Assembly (NCBI GenBank): GCA_963697805.1
Contig: CAVOPB010000001.1
Span: forward strand, 434,001 to 498,000
Length of the DNA stretch: 64,000 nucleotides
DNA from: VRUE01 sp963697805
GTDB lineage: Bacteria > Actinomycetota > Thermoleophilia > Solirubrobacterales > 70-9
Reading direction: 5' to 3'
Position 1 is the stretch's first letter. Every line of letters starts with the position of its first letter. Shown here piece after piece: positions 43,235 to 51,411 of the stretch. The notes under the pieces were generated by a model. The model was given only the letters and a program-made list of their open reading frames with translations. It did not search any database and was not told where the DNA came from. Made by a program: the position numbers and the translations under genes.

Positions 43235-44068
43235 GTGACCACGGTCCACCTCTTTGCCCCCCAAGAGCTCTATCGCCACTGGGAGAAGGGCCAGTGGAGC
43301 CCGTTCGAGATCGACCTGGCCGCCGACGCCGAACAGTGGCGGGCGATGGACGGTGAGGACCGCAGTCTGGTCTTCTGGGTGCTCTCTTCGCTGATCGTCG
43401 CCGAGGAGCGGATTACGACCAAGTTCTCCGGCCTCGTCGGCGCCTACGGCAGTGAGGAGGAGGCGACCTTCCTTGCCACCCAGCAGGTCGATGAGGCCCG
43501 CCACATGCAGTTCTACGCGCGCTTTCAGGACGAGGTGGTGGCCGACCCGGCGGTGATCGCCGCCCACGTCGAGCGCGCCCGCGAGCAGATCTCACCTGCC
43601 TTCCGGGCAATCTTCGACGTCGCTCTGGTCGAGGCGCACGAACAGCTCGTCGCCGACCCCGGCGACGCGGAGGCAAAGGTCCGCTTCGTCACTCTCTATC
43701 ACCAGATCCTCGAGGGGACGCTCGGGCTGACCTCGTACAACTTCGTCTCTGACTACCTCAAGCGGGAGAACCTGCTCGCCGGTTTCGTGGAGGGCTACTC
43801 GAAGATCCACCACGATGAGCAGCGGCATATCGGCTACGGCACCTGGTTCCTGCGTGAGGCGGTCCGCGACTACCCGGAGCAGGCCGAGACCGTCCGGCAA
43901 ACGCTCCGCGACTTGCTGCCTGCCGTGACGCAGGCGCTGACGCCGCCAGACCGTGAAGGCACTGACTGGGACGCCCTGGGGGCCAGTGCTGATGACATCC
44001 GCGACTTCGCCATCGGCGGCCTCAGCCGTCGGCTCAAGCTGATCGGCGTCCCCTTGGAATCGCTATAG
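43235..44068 (+). CDS. R2-like diiron protein (R2lox/ribonucleotide reductase beta-like)
   Basis: A 277-residue ferritin-like diiron protein. Ligands occur in the R2 order: Glu in VAEERITTKF (helix 1), Glu and His in DEARHMQF (helix 2), Glu in YHQILEGTLG (helix 3), Glu and His in HHDEQRHIGYG (helix 4). At 277 residues it is shorter than class Ia/Ib R2 and closer to R2-like ligand-binding oxidases. No nrdE-type partner is near. The GTG start two bases after arsM places it in the ars operon. Function there unknown. Confidence 0.83.
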   Translation: MTTVHLFAPQELYRHWEKGQWSPFEIDLAADAEQWRAMDGEDRSLVFWVLSSLIVAEERITTKFSGLVGAYGSEEEATFLATQQVDEARHMQFYARFQDEVVADPAVIAAHVERAREQISPAFRAIFDVALVEAHEQLVADPGDAEAKVRFVTLYHQILEGTLGLTSYNFVSDYLKRENLLAGFVEGYSKIHHDEQRHIGYGTWFLREAVRDYPEQAETVRQTLRDLLPAVTQALTPPDREGTDWDALGASADDIRDFAIGGLSRRLKLIGVPLESL

Positions 44069-44103
44069 GCGATTCAGCGCTGCCCCCGAAGCGAGATGAG
44101 GCC

Positions 44104-44841
44104 CTAGAAGTCTCTGCCGAGCCGATATGCCTCCTCCAAGTAGGCCCGCCGACCGTCTTCGCCGGCTGCCAGCACCGCATAGAAGTAGACGTGCTCAGCG
44201 CGCTTGACTCCGGCCATCTCGAGGCCCCAATCGCAGAGGACCGTGTCCATGGCCTGGCGCCAGCCCCTGTCGTACTCCTCCTTGGTGAAGAAGGTCGGCG
44301 TGATGATGAGGCCCTTCTCCTGAGTCAGAAGCGGCACCCGTCCGTCCAAGTCGCCTTTCCAGCCCTCTGGTTCCAAGGTGTAGGCGAACCCATATGCGAA
44401 GACCCGCTCAAACCAGCCCTTGAGCCGAGCCGGGAAGCCCATCCAGAACACCGGGGCGACGAAGATCAGCCCCTCGGCCTCAGCGACCAGTTCCTGCTGT
44501 TCCACGACGTCCTTGGGCTTGTGTTCTCCGATCGCCTGGACGACTTCACTGAGGCTCTTGTCGCGCAACCAGCGCCTAGCTAGCCAGCGGCGGATCGGCC
44601 CCCCGGCCATTTCGACGACCGCTTCGCCAGGATTCATTTCTTCCAGGAGCTCCGTTGGGACGGACTCGTGGGCGAACTGAACGCCGTCCTCGGGCCGAAA
44701 GACTGGGTCGAAATCGATCTCATCGAGGTCGTTCAGCTTGTAGTCGTGCCCGCCATCCGCGAGCCCTCTGGTGACCTGCTCGAGAATGGCGTGGGTGAAG
44801 GAAGCGGGGTTGTGATGCGCGTAGACGACCAGCACCTTCAT
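44104..44841 (-). CDS. Flavodoxin-like NAD(P)H quinone reductase
   Basis: A 245-residue flavoprotein of the NQO1/MdaB-like family. MKVLVVYAHHNPASFTHAIL is the FMN/FAD phosphate-binding start, and LIFVAPVFWMGFPARLKGWFERVFAYGFAY is the family signature for flavin and substrate contact. A perfect GGAGGTGATC site before the ATG at 44841 predicts strong translation. It may reduce quinones or nitro compounds by two electrons. Confidence 0.87.
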   Translation of the reverse strand: MKVLVVYAHHNPASFTHAILEQVTRGLADGGHDYKLNDLDEIDFDPVFRPEDGVQFAHESVPTELLEEMNPGEAVVEMAGGPIRRWLARRWLRDKSLSEVVQAIGEHKPKDVVEQQELVAEAEGLIFVAPVFWMGFPARLKGWFERVFAYGFAYTLEPEGWKGDLDGRVPLLTQEKGLIITPTFFTKEEYDRGWRQAMDTVLCDWGLEMAGVKRAEHVYFYAVLAAGEDGRRAYLEEAYRLGRDF

Positions 44842-44900
44842 CGGATCACCTCCGGAGAATCCTTCGGAAACGATTTCCCACGGCGTAGTCTCGCTTAGAA

Positions 44901-45089
44901 GTGGCTGTAGTGCTGGCGTATGTAGACGCTGTGCCGGGTCGCCTCTACCCGGGCTGGTACCGATGCTGGAGGAGGTGGCGCGGCGCGGCCATCGCGTTGC
45001 GGTTCTCTGTGGCAAGAACGGCGTCGACCGGCTGCGCACCCTTGGTCTTGCTGCCGATCCGCTCGCAATGCAACCAAGGGTTGGATAAA
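44901..45089 (+). pseudogene. Relic of a glycosyltransferase N-terminus
   Basis: VLAYVDAVPGRLYP, then after a frame change near 44953 LVPMLEEVARRGHRVAVLCGK and DRLRTLGLAADPLAMQP, ending at a TAA (45087-45089). Together this reads as the first 55 or so residues of a UDP-glycosyltransferase-like protein. The rest is missing. The surrounding 44842-45116 gap contains nothing else recognisable apart from promoter-like AT-rich sequence before the TetR gene. Confidence 0.6.
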
Positions 45090-45116
45090 TGGTAGAACCA
45101 TTGGTAACATGGCGTA

Positions 45117-45806
45117 GTGTCTGCGAATCGAAGCCGGAGAAGCCCGACGCGACGCGAGCGGCGCAGCCAGCGCGAACAAGCGATCATCATGGCGGCACGC
45201 ACGCTTCTAGACGAGCGCGGCTGGCGCGAGGCGCCGGTCGCGAAGATCGCCCGTGCCGCCGGCATGCACAAACCGGACGTCTATCGCACCTTCGACTCCA
45301 AGGAGGAGATCTTCGTCTCGACGCTCGCCGATTACCTCGCCGAGCTCGAGGGCCGCAGCGCCGCGGCGCGAGAACCCAAAGCCCCGGCAGCCGCCCTTCA
45401 GCAAGCATGTCTGCGCTACGTTGAGTTCTGCCTCGAGTACCCCGCCTTCATGGACTGCGCGTTGTCACTTATGCAGCGGCCGGCCGACGAGTTGCGCGAG
45501 CAAGTCTCCGACGCGGTGTGGGTTCGCCTCGGCCAGGCGCTGGCCGCCTTCGTGGGGCGGCTTGAGCGGATTCTCGCCGCCGGCGCCGAGCGGGGAGTGT
45601 TCGCGATCGAGGACCCCGCCTTCACGGCCAACCAGCTCTATACGCAGATGCTCGGTTCGATGCAGCTGGCGCGCATCGGCGCCGGAGTAAGCGAGGTGGC
45701 CCCCGGAGTCGCAGCGACCTTCGAGCTCAAGCCCGAGCGCGTCCGCGATGCCTGTGTCGGGAATGTGCTGGCCGTGGCGCGAAACGCCGCGGGGGCTTCG
45801 GCGTGA
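45117..45806 (+). CDS. TetR-family regulator
   Basis: A 229-residue repressor. The N-terminal helix-turn-helix AIIMAARTLLDERGWREAPVAKIARAAGMHKPDVYRTFDSKEEIF (starting about residue 22) is intact. The C-terminal ligand domain follows. It starts with GTG at 45117 and its stop overlaps the next gene by four bases, so it probably regulates the downstream hydrolases autogenously. Confidence 0.88.
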   Translation: MSANRSRRSPTRRERRSQREQAIIMAARTLLDERGWREAPVAKIARAAGMHKPDVYRTFDSKEEIFVSTLADYLAELEGRSAAAREPKAPAAALQQACLRYVEFCLEYPAFMDCALSLMQRPADELREQVSDAVWVRLGQALAAFVGRLERILAAGAERGVFAIEDPAFTANQLYTQMLGSMQLARIGAGVSEVAPGVAATFELKPERVRDACVGNVLAVARNAAGASA

Positions 45807-46708
45807 GCGCGATGGAGGTCAAGACCGAAACGCTCCACGGCCGCTCGGTGAGCTACGCGGAGGCCGGCGAGGGACCGGCCCTGCTGCTGATCCACGGCAT
45901 GGGAGGGAACTTCGAAAACTGGCAGGAGGTGATCGGGCCGCTGGCGCGTAATCACACCGTGATCGCCCCTGACCTTCCCGGGCACGGCGAGTCGGCGCCG
46001 GGCGGCGGTGACTACTCCATCGGGGCGCTCGCCGCGGGACTGCGTGATCTGCTCCTCGCGCTCGACCACCAGCGCGTCACGCTCGTCGGGCACTCGCTCG
46101 GCGGCGGAATCGCGATGCAGTTCGCCTACCAGTTCCCGGAGATGGTCGAGCGCCTGGTGCTGGTCTCAAGCGGCGGCCTCGGCCGCGAGGTGAGCCCGAT
46201 CCTGCGCGCCGCGACGCTCCCCGGCGCCGAGCTCTTCATCTCGGCGACCGCCGGGGTCGGAGGGCGGGTCGGATCCGCGCTCGCGGGCGGCCTGGGGGCG
46301 ATCGGCCTGCGACCGAACGCCGACATTGCCGAGGTCGCGCGAGGCTATGCCTCCTTGGCCGACCCCAAGCGCCGCGCCGCATTCCTCGCAACGGTGCGCT
46401 CGGTAATCGGCACCGGTGGCCAACGGGTCGACGCCAGCGATCGCCTCTATCTGGCCGAGGCCGTGCCGGTGCTGATCGTCTGGGGCGCCCGTGATCCGAT
46501 CATCCCGGCTCACCACGGCGAGCACGCTCACCGCAACATCCCGGGCAGCCGGCTCGAGATCTTCGAGGGAGTGGGTCACCTGCCCCAACTCGAGGCGCCG
46601 TCGCGTTTCGTCGTCGTGCTCGAGCGGTTCCTGGCCGAGACCGAGCCGGCGCGGTTCGACCCCGAGGACTGGCAGGCCCGGTTTCAGGCCGCTAGGGCCG
46701 CGTCTTAG
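45803..46708 (+). CDS. Alpha/beta hydrolase
   Basis: A 301-residue hydrolase: oxyanion HGMGGN, nucleophile Ser in VGHSLGGG (about 98), acid in WGARDPIIP, His in GVGHLPQLEAP. The GTG start overlaps the TetR stop (GTGA). The fold and spacing suit esterases or C-C hydrolases. With TetR and the next hydrolase it forms a three-gene unit; substrate unknown. Confidence 0.87.
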   Translation: MSAMEVKTETLHGRSVSYAEAGEGPALLLIHGMGGNFENWQEVIGPLARNHTVIAPDLPGHGESAPGGGDYSIGALAAGLRDLLLALDHQRVTLVGHSLGGGIAMQFAYQFPEMVERLVLVSSGGLGREVSPILRAATLPGAELFISATAGVGGRVGSALAGGLGAIGLRPNADIAEVARGYASLADPKRRAAFLATVRSVIGTGGQRVDASDRLYLAEAVPVLIVWGARDPIIPAHHGEHAHRNIPGSRLEIFEGVGHLPQLEAPSRFVVVLERFLAETEPARFDPEDWQARFQAARAAS

Positions 46709-46717
46709 GGCGAAGGG

Positions 46718-47545
46718 GTGGAGAAGATCGCCAGCCAGTTCCGCTACGAGGGACACCGGATCGAGTTCGACTCATACGGCGAGGGCGAGCGCGTCCTGGT
46801 CCTCATCCACGGCCTGTTGATGAACCGCCGTATGTTCGAGCGGCTGGGGCCGGCCCTGGCTGAGCGCGGCAACCGGGTGATCTGCGTCGACCTCCTCGGC
46901 CACGGGCGCTCCGATCGCCCCGAGGACCTGCGCCTCTACTCGATGCCGCTGTTCGCCCGCCAGGTGGTGGCGCTGCTCGACGACCTGGAGCTGGATTCCG
47001 CCGTTGTTGGTGGCACCTCGCTCGGAGCCAACGTCGCCCTGGAGCTGGCGAAAGGCGACCCCGAGCGGGTCAGCGGCCTGTTCATCGAGATGCCGGTGCT
47101 CGACAACGCGCTGGCCGCGGTCGCGGCCACCTTCGCCCCGGTCCTGCTCGGCCTGCGAGCGGGGAGGCCGGCCTTCGAGGTCATCTCCCGCCTCACCTCG
47201 GCCATCCCCCGCACCAACTACCTGATCGATATCGGGCTCGACTGGGTCCGCCAGCGCCCCGGCCCTTCAGGCGCGGTGCTGGAGGGGCTGCTGTTGGGCG
47301 AGACCGCGCCGCACCGGGAGGAGCGGCTGAAGATCACCCAGCCGACGCTGATCGTCGGCCACCCGCGCGATCCGCTGCACCCGTTCAGCGACTCGGGGAT
47401 GCTTGCTGAGGAGCTGGTGAACGGGAGGCTGGTCGAGGCGAACTCGATCCTCGAGTGGCGGCTCAGCCCGAAGCGGCTGAACTCGGAGCTGGCGGCATTT
47501 CTCAAGGAAATCTGGGCGCCGCGCGCTGTTACGGTAGGCGACTAG
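46718..47545 (+). CDS. Alpha/beta hydrolase
   Basis: A 275-residue hydrolase: oxyanion HGLLMN, nucleophile Ser in GGTSLGAN (about 98), acid in GHPRDPLHPF. The expected C-terminal catalytic His is not obvious, since the last strand ends NSILEWRLSPKRL with no GH motif. It may be an altered or non-hydrolytic member. GTG start at 46718, nine bases after the previous stop. Confidence 0.8.
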   Translation: MEKIASQFRYEGHRIEFDSYGEGERVLVLIHGLLMNRRMFERLGPALAERGNRVICVDLLGHGRSDRPEDLRLYSMPLFARQVVALLDDLELDSAVVGGTSLGANVALELAKGDPERVSGLFIEMPVLDNALAAVAATFAPVLLGLRAGRPAFEVISRLTSAIPRTNYLIDIGLDWVRQRPGPSGAVLEGLLLGETAPHREERLKITQPTLIVGHPRDPLHPFSDSGMLAEELVNGRLVEANSILEWRLSPKRLNSELAAFLKEIWAPRAVTVGD

Positions 47546-47590
47546 GAACCCCCGTTCCGACTGATTCAGCGCCGGCTCCTCTCAAAGTGG

Positions 47591-47774
47591 GAACCCGCTT
47601 CCGAGGCGGGCTTTCGGTCATCGGGGAGGCCGGATTTGAACCGGCGACCGCTCGGCCCCCAGCCGCAGGACACGATCGGCACATGCGTCCCGACGCGTCC
47701 TGTGCGTCCCTTTTGTCCCCGGCTATGGACAATCTGGACGCATTGGACATAGCAGTCGGTACCAAAGCGGTACC
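47591..47774 (-). repeat. tRNA-Pro half / GGTACC repeat, copy A
   Basis: The first of seven related units. On the minus strand it reads: paired GGTACC palindromes (47758-47774), tandem GGGACGC-type motifs, then the 3' half of a tRNA-Pro(GGG)-like gene (to 47621). The tRNA part has anticodon loop CTGGGGG, T-arm GCCGG-TTCAAAT-CCGGC and acceptor CTCCCCG, followed by a terminator-like hairpin. The 5' half of the tRNA is missing. The rest of the 47546-47966 gap shows no gene. Confidence 0.85.
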
Positions 47775-47966
47775 ACGACGCCCATTTTGATGAGCTTCGG
47801 GGCCTAGAGGGCCTGGCTTCAGGCGGATCAATGTGAACCGCCGGTTTTTACCAGCGGTTCTCCAAGGTCCTCGCCGACGAAATCCACGAGCATCACGTTG
47901 TCGGGAAGGTCGTCCGGATCGTCAACCCAGAGCCGAGCCGAGACGAGTGGCGAACCGGGGGGCGGA

Positions 47967-48938
47967 TCAATCCATCGATAGGGGTCCCTCAACGTTGGCG
48001 TGCAGGAACTGGGTGACAAACGGGTTGACAGAATCGAAGAGCTCCTCCCTCGGCCCCGATTCGACGATCCTGCCCTTCCAGAGTACAGCGAGGAAGTCGG
48101 GGACCCGGCGCGCGGTGTTGAGGTCGTGGCTGATGATCAGGTAGCAGCCGCTGTGCTCCGCGTGCACCTCCCGGATCAGTTCGCAGAGCAGCGCGGTGCG
48201 GACCGGGTCGAGGCCCGAGTCGGGCTCGTCGAACAGCACGATCGCCGGTTCGAGCACGAGCGCCCGGGCGAAGCCGGCCCGCTTGCGCATCCCGCCGGAG
48301 AGCTCATTGGGCATCTTGTAGGTGGCCTCCGAGAGGCCGACCTCTTTCAGCCGCCGGGTGACTACCTCTCCGATCTCCTCCTCGCCTTTGTCGGTGTGCT
48401 GACGCAGCGGGAAGGCGGTGTTGTCGTAGATGTTCATCGAGCCGAACAGGGCGCCGTCCTGGAACAGCAGGCCGAACTTTTTGCGCATCTCGAAGAGTTC
48501 GTCGTCGGTCATGTTCGGGACCGATTCGCCGTGGACGAGGACGTCCCCGGAGTCCGGGTAGAGCAGCCCGACGATGTGCTTGATCAGCACGCTCTTGCCG
48601 GTGCCCGAGGGCCCGAGGACCATCGACACCTGGTTCTCGGGCAGCCCGAGGTTGAGGCCGTTTAGGATCCTCGCCCGCGCGAACTGCTTGACCAGGTCGA
48701 TGACCTCGATCGCGTCTTCGCCGCCGTGGCCGCGCCTGCGGCCGCTGTGGCTGCTGTAAGGGTCGGGGTCGGCCGGGTTGACGCCCGGGATCACGAAGTC
48801 GCGCCCCATCGTCGCCCCGTCCTCGGCGACGTAAGGGCCCCTGGCGCCGCCCTCAAGCTCGGGCTCGGGCTTTGGCTTGGACTCGGACCCGCCTCCACTG
48901 CGATCAGGCTGATGCCGGAACCGATCTGCCGCTGTCAT
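47967..48938 (-). CDS. Mce-type (Mkl/MlaF) lipid transport ATPase
   Basis: A 323-residue ATPase of the Mce/Mla lipid-import class. Walker A GPSGTGKSV (about 109-117), QDGALFGSMNIYDN, signature LSGGMRKRAGFARAL, Walker B IVLFDEPDSGLDP and ISHDLNTA. The QDGALF and GMRKR wording is diagnostic of this group. A 75-residue hydrophilic N-terminal extension is unusual. No mce or yrbE permease genes accompany it, so it must work with subunits encoded elsewhere. Start at 48938 has AGGGG upstream. Confidence 0.88.
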   Translation of the reverse strand: MTAADRFRHQPDRSGGGSESKPKPEPELEGGARGPYVAEDGATMGRDFVIPGVNPADPDPYSSHSGRRRGHGGEDAIEVIDLVKQFARARILNGLNLGLPENQVSMVLGPSGTGKSVLIKHIVGLLYPDSGDVLVHGESVPNMTDDELFEMRKKFGLLFQDGALFGSMNIYDNTAFPLRQHTDKGEEEIGEVVTRRLKEVGLSEATYKMPNELSGGMRKRAGFARALVLEPAIVLFDEPDSGLDPVRTALLCELIREVHAEHSGCYLIISHDLNTARRVPDFLAVLWKGRIVESGPREELFDSVNPFVTQFLHANVEGPLSMD

Positions 48939-49135
48939 TTCATGTTCCCCTAACGTCGGAAAAGTCCTTTCCTTTGCCGTACTCCAGCTTAGCTCTGCCA
49001 CCCGGTGGCGGGCGGTGCCGCTCTACGTCCCTCAGACAATTCGAATCCCTGTGTGGCGCGCTCCGAATCCTCTGGTAACCGCCGGGTTCGGCGGGCCGCC
49101 ATGGCGGGCACTCGCCGAGGAGGCCAACCGCGTGC

Positions 49136-50191
49136 GCTAGATGTAGTTCCTCACCACGTTGTTCATCCGGGCCTCCTTGAAGGCTGGGGGTGTCTAGACA
49201 CCCAGCAACAAGGAGGACACCGGATGAAGCTCCACGCTAACGCCCGCACCTGCCCGAACTCTCGCAAGCTCCTGGTCAGGCGGATCGAAGAGAAGAACTG
49301 GTCGCTGATGGCGGCGGCCGAGGCCGCCGGCATCAGCGAGCGAAGCGCCGCCAAGTGGCTAGCCCGCTGGCGGGCCGAGGGCGAGGCCGGCCTGCTTGAC
49401 CGCAGCTCCGCGCCGAGGAGGCGCCCGACGCAGCTGCCTGCCGACCGCGTCAGGGCGATCGAGGCCCTGCGGAGGCTGCGGATGACTGCAGCGGAGATCG
49501 CCGAGGTCCTGGACATGGCGCTCTCGACCGTCTCGAGGTGGCTGCAGAAGATCGGCCTCGGCAAGCGCAGCCGCCTCGAGCCACCCGAGCCGCCCAACCG
49601 CTACGAGCGCTCCCGGCCGGGCGAGTTGATCCACGTCGACGTCAAGAAGCTGGGGCGCATCCTGCGGCCCGGTCACCGCGTCACAGGCAACCGCCGCGAT
49701 CGCTTCACCGATGCCCGCGGCTACGGGGTCGCCGGCTGGGAGTTTGTCCACGTCTGCGTCGATGACGCCACCCGCCTGGCCTTCGTCGAGGTGCTCGCAG
49801 ACGAGCGCGGCGAGACGGCCGCCGGCTTCCTGCGCCGGGCGGCGGCGTGGTTTGCCTCGATGGGCGTCACGGTCGAGCGGGTGATGAGCGACAACGGCTC
49901 CTGCTACCGCTCCCACGTGCACGCGAGGGCCTGTCGCGAGCTCGGGATCCGCCACCTGCGAACCCGGCCCTACCGGCCGCGGACAAACGGCAAGGCCGAG
50001 CGCTTCATCCAGACGCTCACCAACCGCTGGGCCTACGGCGCCATCTACGCCAACTCAGCCGAGCGGACCGCAGCGCTTCCCGGCTGGCTGACCCACTACA
50101 ACTTCAGCCGACGACACGGCTCTCTCGGCCACAGGGCGCCCGCGGCTCGGCTCGCCGAGTTGGAACAACGTCCTGAGTAGCTACAGCTAGA
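49136..50191 (+). mobile_element. Complete IS481-family insertion sequence
   Basis: The element spans 49142-50185 (1044 bp). Its ends are 23-bp inverted repeats, TGTAGTTCCTCACCACGTTG at the left and TGTAGCTACTCAGGACGTTG at the right read inward, 19 of 23 matching over the full length. It is flanked by perfect 6-bp target duplications GCTAGA (49136-49141 and 50186-50191, included in the span). One intact transposase gene fills it. Perfect duplications and an open gene suggest recent movement. Confidence 0.92.
49224..50180 (+). CDS. IS481-family transposase
   Basis: A 318-residue DDE transposase. The N-terminal helix-turn-helix (AAAEAAGISERSAAKWLARWR) is followed by the IS481 leader, then the catalytic core: first Asp in LIHVDVKKLG, second Asp in VMSDNGSCYRS, Glu in KAERFIQTL. 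The C-terminal HYNFSRRHGSLGHRAP is the family ending. AAGGAGG precedes the ATG at 49224. The stop codon lies inside the right inverted repeat, common in compact IS elements. The frame is open further upstream of the ATG, outside the element, and not coding. Confidence 0.93.
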   Translation: MKLHANARTCPNSRKLLVRRIEEKNWSLMAAAEAAGISERSAAKWLARWRAEGEAGLLDRSSAPRRRPTQLPADRVRAIEALRRLRMTAAEIAEVLDMALSTVSRWLQKIGLGKRSRLEPPEPPNRYERSRPGELIHVDVKKLGRILRPGHRVTGNRRDRFTDARGYGVAGWEFVHVCVDDATRLAFVEVLADERGETAAGFLRRAAAWFASMGVTVERVMSDNGSCYRSHVHARACRELGIRHLRTRPYRPRTNGKAERFIQTLTNRWAYGAIYANSAERTAALPGWLTHYNFSRRHGSLGHRAPAARLAELEQRPE

Positions 50192-50309
50192 TCAGACGGC
50201 TAGATCAGGGAGTCTCGGTGACGGGGCCCTGCAGTCCCGCTTTCCGTGATTGGGCTCCCGCTTTCGCGTGAAGCGGAAGGCGGGGCGCCGCATCTCGCCA
50301 GGCGGGTCT

Positions 50310-50381
50310 TAGCGGCTGGCGTGGTCTACGAGCAAGGGCGGCAGCGCCAACTTGCCCGAAATGGGGCGGTAATCCTGGGAG
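50310..50381 (+). repeat. Intergenic repeat R1, copy c
   Basis: Shares TAGCGGCTGG, AGCAAGGGCGG(C/T)AGCGCCA and AATCCTGGGAG-type segments with copy d at 51004. Together copies c and d bracket the SnoaL gene at 50505. The 50192-50504 gap holds this and an R2 repeat, with a GGGCTCCCGCTTTCGCG / GAAGCGG hairpin-like stretch near 50255. Confidence 0.55.
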
Positions 50382-50416
50382 CACGCACTAACTAAGCGGT
50401 GATCGATGAGTCGATC

Positions 50417-50465
50417 CGCAGCGGCGGCAGCATCGCAAGCTGGCTAAACCCGACGGTGGACAAAG
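50417..50465 (+). repeat. Intergenic repeat R2, copy 1
   Basis: Core GGCTAAACCCGACGGTGGAC, part of a family with the consensus GG(T/C)TAAACCCGACGGTTGACAAA. Other copies are at 51089, 53654 and 54345. All are in the same orientation. Confidence 0.6.
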
Positions 50466-50504
50466 GTCAACCGCTGCGCCGCTGGAGCCTTGGCGCTAGG
50501 CGGG

Positions 50505-50900
50505 CTATGACCAGAACTCGTCCCAAGCATAGAGGTCCTCAAAGTGCTCCCGACCGTCAATGATCCGGCCGTCCTTGAGCTCGAAGACGATGCAGTTGCC
50601 AACATCCAGGTGCTTGCCGTCTCGCTCCCCGGTGCTGGTCTGAACGCCGACCACGCGGCCGTCGTCATCTTCAAGCATGTGCCGCAATTCGGCCCGGAAG
50701 GTCCCTCCTGTGTCCTGCCCCAGCCGACCGAAGAAGGCAAAGGTCGCCTCGCGGTCCTCGCGGTCGCCAGAAAAGGAGCCTCGCCCCGGCGTGTGCCACG
50801 AGGCGCTCTCATCGAAGAGCTCAGTGAGCGTCTCCATGTCGGCCGTGTTGAAGGCCTCGTAGGCGCGGCGGACGATCGCCGCGTTTTCTCCTGTTGCCAT
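50505..50900 (-). CDS. SnoaL-like (NTF2-fold) protein
   Basis: A 131-residue NTF2-fold protein: AIVRRAYEAFNTADMETLTELFDESASWHTPG opens the cone, and FELKDGRIIDGREHFEDLYAWDEFW ends it, as in SnoaL-like and ketosteroid isomerase-related proteins. It may be an enzyme or ligand-binding protein; no specific activity is assignable. A second family member lies at 54489. Repeats R1/R2 flank the gene on both sides. Confidence 0.85.
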   Translation of the reverse strand: MATGENAAIVRRAYEAFNTADMETLTELFDESASWHTPGRGSFSGDREDREATFAFFGRLGQDTGGTFRAELRHMLEDDDGRVVGVQTSTGERDGKHLDVGNCIVFELKDGRIIDGREHFEDLYAWDEFWS

Positions 50901-51003
50901 CGGTCTTTCCTCTCGTTGCTATCAGTACAAGCCGCGACGTTACTCCCTTCCGGTTCCATGCTTGGTTGGCCAGCTATCTCACTCTCCTCAGGAGTCTGTT
51001 GTC

Positions 51004-51075
51004 TAGCGGCCGGAAATTTCCACAAGCAAGGGCGGTAGCGCCAGCCCTCTGGAAATGAGGTGGTACTCCTGGGAG
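51004..51075 (+). repeat. Intergenic repeat R1, copy d
   Basis: Follows the SnoaL gene upstream region. TAGCGGCCGGAAATTTCCAC then AGCAAGGGCGGTAGCGCCA and TACTCCTGGGAG. The 50901-51411 gap contains this, R2 copy 2 and tRNA-Pro repeat copy G, and no gene that I can support. Confidence 0.55.
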
Positions 51076-51088
51076 TTAGGTTGCTATT

Positions 51089-51136
51089 CGCAGCGGGAGG
51101 AGCGCAAAGGCCTGGCTAAACCTGACGGTTGACAAG
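51089..51136 (+). repeat. Intergenic repeat R2, copy 2
   Basis: CGCAGCGGGAGGAGCGCAAA followed by GGCCTGGCTAAACCTGACGG and TTGACAAG. It lies 14 bp after R1 copy d, and a similar R1-then-R2 order occurs at 50310-50465. Confidence 0.6.
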
Positions 51137-51197
51137 AGTGAAGCTGCAGCCCCGACTCAGCACGGCACGGCGCATCGTGATCGGCGTAGCATCGTTC

Positions 51198-51276
51198 GCT
51201 CGGCCCCCAGCCGGCCGACATTTCTGTGGACACTCTGGACGCATTGGTCATAGCAGTCAGGACCAACAGCGGTACC
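51198..51276 (-). repeat. tRNA-Pro half / GGTACC repeat, copy G (degenerate)
   Basis: Retains the anticodon-loop end (GCTCGGCCCCCAGCCGG on the plus strand), the GGACGCATTGGTCATAGCAGTC segment seen in copies A and D, and one GGTACC. The T-arm, acceptor and hairpin are gone. It fills the position expected from the roughly 2-kb spacing of the other copies. Confidence 0.7.
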
Positions 51277-51411
51277 CGAGCCCCATGCAGCGCATGAGAG
51301 TCTGCTGGCTCAGCGCGCCGCACCAGTTGCCACAGGGATTCAAGATCAGAAGGGCGAGACCGGCGCTGCGCCTCCCCTGAACGAGCAGACGACCGCCCCC
51401 AACGCCGGTTC

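Noticed and set aside
47621..47700. Intact tRNA genes at the seven tRNA-Pro repeats
   Set aside because: No D-arm or 5' acceptor strand can be folded upstream of the anticodon part in any copy. A CGGGGA match in copy B is part of the GGGACGC motif block.
47828..48019. Minus-strand 63-codon frame ending DLGEPLVKTGGSH
   Set aside because: Overlaps the end of the Mce ATPase, has no ribosome-binding site, and matches nothing I know. It might be a remnant C-terminus, but support is too weak.
50310..51075. Integron attC sites for the R1 repeats
   Set aside because: The paired core sites (GTTRRRY and its complement) are not present at both ends of the copies, and no integron integrase is in the window.
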